The position numbers and the translations under genes were made by a program. The notes beneath the pieces are model-generated. The model did no database searches and had not been told where the DNA came from. It saw only the letters and a list, made by a program, of their open reading frames with translations. From Gammaproteobacteria bacterium (GTDB lineage Bacteria > Pseudomonadota > Gammaproteobacteria > JAPPPA01): 13,317 nucleotides of DNA. The stretch's first letter is position 1. Each line of letters starts with the position of its first letter. Positions 1 through 4,722 of the stretch are shown here, piece after piece. The stretch spans positions 1 to 13,317 of the forward strand of contig JAPPPA010000184.1 in NCBI GenBank assembly GCA_028817755.1, given 5' to 3'.

Positions 1-55
1 GAGCGCTACAATGGCATTGTAGAGGTCGGCGGTTCGATCCCGCCTAGCTCCACCA
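1..55 (+). tRNA. tRNA-Ala(GGC), 3' part, cut by the window edge
   Basis: The 3' part of an alanine tRNA. The anticodon stem pairs 6-10 with 18-22 around a seven-base loop (11-17) carrying the anticodon GGC at 13-15, which reads GCC and GCU codons. The T arm follows (stem 28-32/40-44, loop TTCGATC), then the acceptor strand 45-51, the discriminator A52 and an encoded CCA at 53-55. About 21 bases (the 5' acceptor strand and most of the D arm) lie before the window. The sequence closely matches gammaproteobacterial tRNA-Ala(GGC). It is probably co-transcribed with the tRNA-Glu gene 40 bases downstream. Confidence 0.95.
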
Positions 56-58
56 GAT

Positions 59-86
59 TTACCAACTCCTAGGCATATGTTGGTAA
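59..86 (+). other. stem-loop in the spacer between two tRNA genes
   Basis: An 8-bp perfect inverted repeat (59-66 with 79-86, TTACCAAC/GTTGGTAA) with a 12-base loop fills most of the 40-base spacer between tRNA-Ala and tRNA-Glu. No T-run follows, so it does not look like a terminator. A structured spacer could guide processing of the joint tRNA precursor by RNase E or RNase P, but that role is inferred from position only. Confidence 0.4.
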
Positions 87-95
87 CGACTCGGT

Positions 96-171
96 GTCCC
101 GTTCGTCTAGAGGCCTAGGACTCCAGGTTTTCATCCTGGCAACAGGGGTTCGACTCCCCTACGGGACGCCA
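96..171 (+). tRNA. tRNA-Glu(TTC)
   Basis: A complete 76-base glutamate tRNA with encoded CCA (169-171). The acceptor stem pairs GTCCCGT (96-102) with ACGGGAC (161-167), and the discriminator is G168. The anticodon stem CCAGG/CCTGG (123-127/135-139) encloses the loop TTTTCAT, with the anticodon TTC at 130-132 reading GAA and GAG. It is nearly identical to gammaproteobacterial tRNA-Glu. It is the last gene of the tRNA transcript and is followed after 8 bases by a strong terminator hairpin. Confidence 0.98.
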
Positions 172-179
172 CTATTAAA

Positions 180-205
180 AAGGCTTACTTCGGTAAGCCT
201 TTTTT
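180..205 (+). terminator. Rho-independent terminator of the Ala-Glu tRNA operon
   Basis: A 9-bp stem (180-188 with 193-201) closed by a TTCG tetraloop inside the very stable CTTCGG context, with a run of six T at 200-205. It starts 9 bases after the CCA of tRNA-Glu, where the end of the tRNA transcript is expected. Confidence 0.92.
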
Positions 206-230
206 ATTTCTCCCGCTGAAATAAAAATAT

Positions 231-267
231 AAAAAGGCCGATGAAAATTCATCGGCCTTTTTGTTTT
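231..267. terminator. bidirectional Rho-independent terminator
   Basis: A long inverted repeat (roughly 231-244 with 249-262; core GGCCGATGA/TCATCGGCC) with a loop of about 4 bases, flanked by A-runs on the left and T-runs on the right. It therefore has a U-tract in both transcription directions. On the + strand it backs up the tRNA terminator. On the - strand it begins 22 bases after the stop codon of the thioesterase gene and ends the leftward operon. Two terminator hairpins in the same 90 bases separate the convergent units. Confidence 0.9.
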
Positions 268-284
268 CTAATGTTGTTAGCTCA

Positions 285-722
285 TTAACAAGAGCGACAC
301 TCCAGCTTGTTAATACGCTGGCGAATACTATCGGGAATATCTATCCGACAATTGTTGCGATAGTCATAGCTCACAATCTTGCCTGTACCTTCTGCGGCGA
401 CTTTCTCAGCTTTCCCGCTCCACACCACATACTGCATCGTTAAATCACTATCGCGCATTTCTACCACGCGAGCAGCCAGCTTCAGGTCATCAGGAAACGT
501 AACCGGAAATTTATACTTGCATTCGGTATGCGCCAAAATTGGGCCTACACCGCTTTTCTCAATTTCTTGTAAGTATTGAATCTTCTCAAAGTAAGCAATG
601 CGCGCATCTTCAAAGAAGCGGAAGTACACCACGTTATTCACATGATTAAAGGCATCCATCTGCCCCCAGGCAACGGGCATATCAATAACGATAGGAAACT
701 CTTCAAGCGCGCTGATAGTCAT
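285..722 (-). CDS. YbgC/4-hydroxybenzoyl-CoA-type acyl-CoA thioesterase (hotdog fold)
   Basis: A 145-residue cytoplasmic protein of the 4-hydroxybenzoyl-CoA thioesterase/YbgC branch of the hotdog superfamily, which hydrolyses acyl-CoA thioesters to free acid and CoA. The N-terminal hallmark is clear: V-A-W-G-Q-M-D at 17-23, then F-N-H-V-N-N (25-30), Y and F residues and F-E-D-A-R. Asp23 is the expected catalytic acid and His27 is also conserved in the family. Length fits the family (about 130-150). I chose the ATG at 720-722, which has a GAGAGA Shine-Dalgarno-like stretch at 727-732. A TTG at 732-734 would add four residues but leaves no ribosome site and crowds the tRNA. The gene begins 15 bases after the 3' end of tRNA-Arg on the same strand and lacks a separate promoter region, so it probably shares the tRNA transcript. 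The natural substrate cannot be read from sequence. Confidence 0.9.
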   Translation of the reverse strand: MTISALEEFPIVIDMPVAWGQMDAFNHVNNVVYFRFFEDARIAYFEKIQYLQEIEKSGVGPILAHTECKYKFPVTFPDDLKLAARVVEMRDSDLTMQYVVWSGKAEKVAAEGTGKIVSYDYRNNCRIDIPDSIRQRINKLECRSC

Positions 723-737
723 GGTGTCTCTCAAATA

Positions 738-814
738 TGGCGTCCCAGAGAGGAGTCGAACCTCCGACCTGCCGCTTAGGAGGCGGCTGCTCTATCCAGC
801 TGAGCTACTGGGAC
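738..814 (-). tRNA. tRNA-Arg(CCT) inside a protein-coding operon
   Basis: A complete 77-base tRNA on the - strand. The acceptor strands are GTCCCAG (5' end at 814) and CTGGGAC, followed by discriminator G and encoded CCA (3' end at 738). The anticodon stem GCCGC/GCGGC (787-783/775-771) encloses the loop CTCCTAA, giving the anticodon CCT (780-778), which reads the rare arginine codon AGG. The T arm contains GTTCGACTC. It sits 4 bases after the macrodomain stop codon and 15 bases before the thioesterase ATG, all on one strand. A -10-like TAGAAT at 838-833 inside the macrodomain gene may give it its own promoter. Confidence 0.97.
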
Positions 815-818
815 AAAT

Positions 819-1352
819 TCAGTTGGCGGAAGATTCTAACAAAGCCGCCTGCCACAACCTCAATAAATCCGTCGAAAAGGCGCAAAGCAAAATCTGCTCC
901 AAGCCATGATTAGGGGCAGTCACCAAGAATTCATTAATTGCGGCAATAGAAACTTCACAAGCTGACTGCAAGGGGTACCCGTAAACACCGCAGGAGATAG
1001 CTGGAAAAGCCACAGAACGGCACGCATTCTCGCTCGCCAGTCGTAAGCTCTCTTGATAACAACTCGCCAGCAATGCCGACTCGTTTGCGGCGCCACCCTG
1101 CCACACTGGGCCAACGGTATGAATCACATAACCGCTCGGCAACCGGTAAGCCTGGGTGAGTTTGGCTTGCCCGGTTTCACATCCACCCAAACCGCGACAC
1201 TCAACTAATAGCTCTGGCCCCGCCACCCGATGAATAGCACCATCAACGCCACCACCGCCTAGCAAGCTGTTATTCGCGGCATTAACTATGGCGTCGACTT
1301 TTAATTGGGTGATATCACCTTGAACAACTTGAATCAGATCAAGCGGGCTCAT
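819..1352 (-). CDS. macrodomain protein, MacroD/YmdB-type ADP-ribose (O-acetyl-ADP-ribose) hydrolase
   Basis: A 177-residue single macrodomain that fills the protein. Family features in order: G-D-I-T at 12-15; the adenine-contacting Asp20 in V-D-A-I-V-N-A-A-N (19-27); the MacroD catalytic loop N-S-L-L-G-G-G-G-V-D-G-A-I-H (28-41) with Asp37 as the expected catalytic residue; H-T-V-G-P-V-W (78-84); and the phosphate loop S-C-G-V-Y-G-Y-P (120-127), where Cys replaces the more usual Thr. Enzymes of this class remove ADP-ribose from acidic side chains, from O-acetyl-ADP-ribose, and in some cases from phosphorylated DNA or RNA ends. The ATG at 1352-1350 lies inside the end of addA (14-base overlap), so translation is probably coupled. 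The stop is 4 bases from tRNA-Arg. The actual substrate is unknown; its position behind addBA suggests a repair link. Confidence 0.93.
   Translation of the reverse strand: MSPLDLIQVVQGDITQLKVDAIVNAANNSLLGGGGVDGAIHRVAGPELLVECRGLGGCETGQAKLTQAYRLPSGYVIHTVGPVWQGGAANESALLASCYQESLRLASENACRSVAFPAISCGVYGYPLQSACEVSIAAINEFLVTAPNHGLEQILLCAFSTDLLRLWQAALLESSAN
833..863 (-). promoter_or_regulatory. possible internal promoter for tRNA-Arg and the thioesterase
   Basis: Reading leftward, TTGAGG (863-858) and TAGAAT (838-833) resemble sigma-70 -35 and -10 boxes, with a rather long spacing of 19 bases. Transcription would start around 826, about 11 bases before the tRNA-Arg 5' end. Both boxes lie in the last codons of the macrodomain gene, because only 4 bases separate its stop from the tRNA. 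The -10 is good, but the spacing is poor and the assignment rests on sequence likeness only. Confidence 0.35.
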
Positions 1353-4300
1353 AGTCCCAACTCACCATTTTTTTCAGCATAGGGAAATACAATGCCAACT
1401 TAATAGGGCGCTGTTCTAATTGGGCGTAAACATCACCATAACGGTTAAGTTGGTCGGCATAGCGTAGCTTCTCATTTTCTAGAAAGCCTTCGACATCACC
1501 GCCCTCGTGGCCACCAGTTTTGTAATCCACAATCCAGCGCACGCCATCATTCACAAAACTTCTATCGACAATAGAGTGGCGTACGGCACCATTCACATCT
1601 ACATGACTAAAGGCTGCTTCACAAACGGCTTCTTGCTGCTCACCCAGCAGCCATAAACCTTGCTCATCTGACAAGGTGTTACGCAAACCTCGCAACACCC
1701 GTTTAGCCGCTTGCTGATTAGCCTCAGCGCTCAAGCCATATTCCGCCAATTGCGCTTGAATGGCTGGCTCCAGTTGGCTCGTAGAGTCCACCGACCATTG
1801 ACCAACCCCCTGCTCCGCCATCGTTTGCAACAGTTGGTGCAACACGGTGCCGATAATCATTGCTGCAGGGCTTGCCCAGTCAAATTCCAAGGCTTCTTCA
1901 GACTCCAACTGATGAGCCTCATTACCTTGCCATTTGACTGAAGAGGGCGGCGTTACGACCTCAGCACCCGCTGCCTGCCGCTGTAACCTAGGCACATATC
2001 CCGGAGCGTCACTTTCATCTTCAACCGGCTCAATGTCGGGTAGGCGATCATCACATAACCCCGCTTTTAAAAGCCCAGACCATATTGGTGCCAGCAAACT
2101 GTCCTTAGTCGGTACCGCCTCACCAGTTTTACTAGGCCTTAAACTCGCAAACAGATACAAGCGTTGCTTAGCGCGAGTAGCTGCAACATAAAGTAAACGC
2201 ACTGACTCTAGACGGCTCTTCTGTTTATCCAGCTCTCGCAACCAACGGTAAATACCGCTTTCTGTTTTCGACTTCCCAGCTAACGGCGCCAGCAGTACAG
2301 CTTCCTCACCACTGGCTAGCGTCATCTCTTGCAAGTAAAGCAGCCGGTTATCGTCAGCCTTAGCCTTTCTATTCAAGCCCGGCAAAAGCACTACATCAAA
2401 CTGCAAGCCTTTCGACTTATGCATCGTCATGACATCAATTTTGCATTCTGCGTCATGACTCACAGGGGCATACAGGCTCGCCACTGCGCGTGCTAATTCG
2501 TCAACCGAACTAATAGATCCAATGGCATCAGACTGACTTTCCACATGCGCTAAGGTATCTATATAGAGCCTTGCCGCATCAAGGTCATCGGCGCTGGCTA
2601 GTTGTAACCCTCCTAACTGCGCCCAAATACTTTCTACTTGTTGATACAACGCTCGTGGGTCTTGCCTAGCTGGCAAGCTAGCTAATAAACGCTGAACACG
2701 TTGCTGCCCATCCGTAGACAACTCTGGCAAACGCTGCTGCATGAGGAGTGGTAATACTGAGCCTTTATCGCCATCACACAAAACCAGCAAATCGGCTAAT
2801 GACAATCCCAACAGTGGCGAGCGCAATACCGCCAACCACGCTAAACGGTCCGCCGGATATAACAAGGCAAACGTTAATTGCATTAAATCCGACACTACGG
2901 CTTTATCGCCTAAGTTTTCTAACTCAACGGCACGATAAGGAATACCTTCAGCACGTAACTGCTGCACAATTTCGGCTACATGCCCGCGGCTTCGTCCCAG
3001 CACAGCAATAGATGCAACATCTGCATCGGCAAGGCTTTTATGAATAACGTCTAATGCTTGCTCGGCTTCCGTCTTTTCTTCTAACACGTGGCGCGTTTGC
3101 ACGCACACAGCAGCACGATCAAGCGCTGAATGAAAAGCGACAGAGGGGGCGTATGGAATAGCACCTAACAAGCTATCTTCTTGTGGTGGGAAAGCTTCCG
3201 AAAACTGCTCATTTACCCAAGCAACAATATCTGCCTGCGAACGAAAATTAACTTGTAACTGCAATGGCGTTAATGGCATTGCTGGCGATAGCCCGTGATG
3301 CCAAGCATTTAGAAACAAACCAACATCCGCTTCACGGAAACCGTAAATCGACTGCATGGGATCGCCCACCGCGAAGAAGCTACGCCCATCACCCGCCTGC
3401 CAGCCCGCCGTTAAGCGGCGAAACAACTCAAACTGATTATGAGAAGTGTCCTGAACCTCATCCGCTAATACATGCTGAATTTGATAGTCCAGTGCCAGCG
3501 CCAAATCCGTCGGTGACTCAGGGTCACCCAAGGCTTGTAACGCCATTTGCGTTACCTGGGCATGATCAATCTGGCTGCGTTCAACAAAGAGGTTGTGTAG
3601 CTCCAAGACGGCAGCTCGCAATAAGCCCGCAATAGCCGGTAACACTTCCAGCTCAGACTCCAAACTGTCGCCACTTGGCAATAACCTCAACGCATCTAGC
3701 GCTTCAATAAATGCTGGCGCCAAACCATCAACCACGTCGACAAAGTCTTGTTTTAGCTGCTTACCTGCGTCACCCGCAGGAAAACCATAATTCTTATTCA
3801 GGCCACGGGCGCTACGAACTTCACCATCAGCCTTTAATAGACACTGAGCGATACCCAACCAAAGCGGCAAGTCCTCAGATCGACACCGCCAACAGGCATC
3901 ATCTTCGGCCAATACATAACGCCACTCCGCTAAGGTGGCCATTTTATGTCCGTCCAACAAATTCGCGGCGGCTTGCGAACAAAGCAGCTGTATAGCCTTA
4001 CGTTGGGAAGAGTCGATTAGCGCATTGAGCTGCTGCAGCTGCTGTTCTACGACACTACTTACCACGCTCTCAAAATAGCTAGTATCGGCAACCGCATCTT
4101 GGCCTGATGCCAAATGGCGAAGCCACTGATCACGTTTACCAAGCATCGCTGCCAATAGCTCAATAACCTTGGGGAAATGCCCATCCATATGGACCAATAC
4201 GGTACGAGCGACTTGGTTAGCTTCTGAGTTCAATGGTGCTGCTAATGCTTCTTGCAATGCACGTTCAGCTGCCTCTTGATATAGCGGTCTTGCATCATCA

Positions 4301-4722
4301 ACCGTAGATGGGCTTCCTCCCAGCTGAGAAAGCACTGGCATTTGCCGCACCAAACTGCCGCAAAGCGCATCAATTGTCTGCACCCGCAAACGTGACGGGC
4401 TTGCTAAAACACCCCATCCCTGTTCACCATCTCGCATTAAAGCGGCACTCGCTAGCTGCCAAGTTTGCCGCTCATGTTCTGTGCTCGGCTCTGGGCCAGA
4501 TGCGGCCTGCAACGCTTTTAAAATACGATCCCGCATTTCCGCCGCAGCTTTACGGGTAAAAGTAATCGCAACAATATTCTCAGGCTCGTCTACCGTCGCC
4601 AATAAGCTCAAATAACGTTGCGTGAGCAACTCTGTCTTACCGGAACCAGCTGGCGCCTGAACAATAAAAGATTCGGCTGTATTTAATGCTTGGCGGCGCT
4701 GCGCGTGATCAGCTATTTGCAT
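1339..4722 (-). CDS. addA: AddA-type UvrD-like helicase-nuclease (double-strand break repair)
   Basis: A 1127-residue superfamily 1A helicase with a C-terminal RecB-like nuclease. It is the ATP-driven 3'-5' motor of an AddAB complex that unwinds and trims double-strand DNA ends for RecA loading. Visible motifs: Walker A A-P-A-G-S-G-K-T (23-30); motif Ia T-F-T-R-K-A-A-A-E-M (54-63); motif II D-E-V-Q-D-T (421-426); motif III V-G-D-P-M-Q-S-I-Y-G-F-R (452-463); motif IV N-F-R-S (492-495); motif V M-T-M-H-K-S-K-G-L-Q-F-D (765-776); motif VI L-L-Y-V-A-A-T-R-A-K (843-852). The nuclease shows His962, Asp1053, Asp1066 and Lys1068 (V-D-Y-K-T), then Q1091 and Y1095, so both activities look intact. The ATG at 4722-4720 overlaps addB by 14 bases and has a strong AGGAGG eight bases upstream. 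Length is typical of proteobacterial AddA. Confidence 0.95.
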   Translation of the reverse strand: MQIADHAQRRQALNTAESFIVQAPAGSGKTELLTQRYLSLLATVDEPENIVAITFTRKAAAEMRDRILKALQAASGPEPSTEHERQTWQLASAALMRDGEQGWGVLASPSRLRVQTIDALCGSLVRQMPVLSQLGGSPSTVDDARPLYQEAAERALQEALAAPLNSEANQVARTVLVHMDGHFPKVIELLAAMLGKRDQWLRHLASGQDAVADTSYFESVVSSVVEQQLQQLNALIDSSQRKAIQLLCSQAAANLLDGHKMATLAEWRYVLAEDDACWRCRSEDLPLWLGIAQCLLKADGEVRSARGLNKNYGFPAGDAGKQLKQDFVDVVDGLAPAFIEALDALRLLPSGDSLESELEVLPAIAGLLRAAVLELHNLFVERSQIDHAQVTQMALQALGDPESPTDLALALDYQIQHVLADEVQDTSHNQFELFRRLTAGWQAGDGRSFFAVGDPMQSIYGFREADVGLFLNAWHHGLSPAMPLTPLQLQVNFRSQADIVAWVNEQFSEAFPPQEDSLLGAIPYAPSVAFHSALDRAAVCVQTRHVLEEKTEAEQALDVIHKSLADADVASIAVLGRSRGHVAEIVQQLRAEGIPYRAVELENLGDKAVVSDLMQLTFALLYPADRLAWLAVLRSPLLGLSLADLLVLCDGDKGSVLPLLMQQRLPELSTDGQQRVQRLLASLPARQDPRALYQQVESIWAQLGGLQLASADDLDAARLYIDTLAHVESQSDAIGSISSVDELARAVASLYAPVSHDAECKIDVMTMHKSKGLQFDVVLLPGLNRKAKADDNRLLYLQEMTLASGEEAVLLAPLAGKSKTESGIYRWLRELDKQKSRLESVRLLYVAATRAKQRLYLFASLRPSKTGEAVPTKDSLLAPIWSGLLKAGLCDDRLPDIEPVEDESDAPGYVPRLQRQAAGAEVVTPPSSVKWQGNEAHQLESEEALEFDWASPAAMIIGTVLHQLLQTMAEQGVGQWSVDSTSQLEPAIQAQLAEYGLSAEANQQAAKRVLRGLRNTLSDEQGLWLLGEQQEAVCEAAFSHVDVNGAVRHSIVDRSFVNDGVRWIVDYKTGGHEGGDVEGFLENEKLRYADQLNRYGDVYAQLEQRPIKLALYFPMLKKMVSWDYEPA

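Noticed and set aside
723..734. TTG start four codons upstream for the thioesterase
   Set aside because: The ATG at 722 has the GAGAGA site at a usable distance and the family-like N-terminus needs no extension.
576..909. Two + strand reading frames across 738-814 (one ending in E-S-N-L-R-P-A-A, one containing R-S-R-T-S-D-L-P-L-R-R-R)
   Set aside because: They are translations of the reverse strand of tRNA-Arg, a well-known false protein pattern, and overlap the thioesterase and macrodomain genes.
3264..3635. 123-residue + strand open frame opposite addA
   Set aside because: Low-complexity, proline/histidine-rich composition with no recognisable domain, wholly inside a gene with clear motifs on the other strand.
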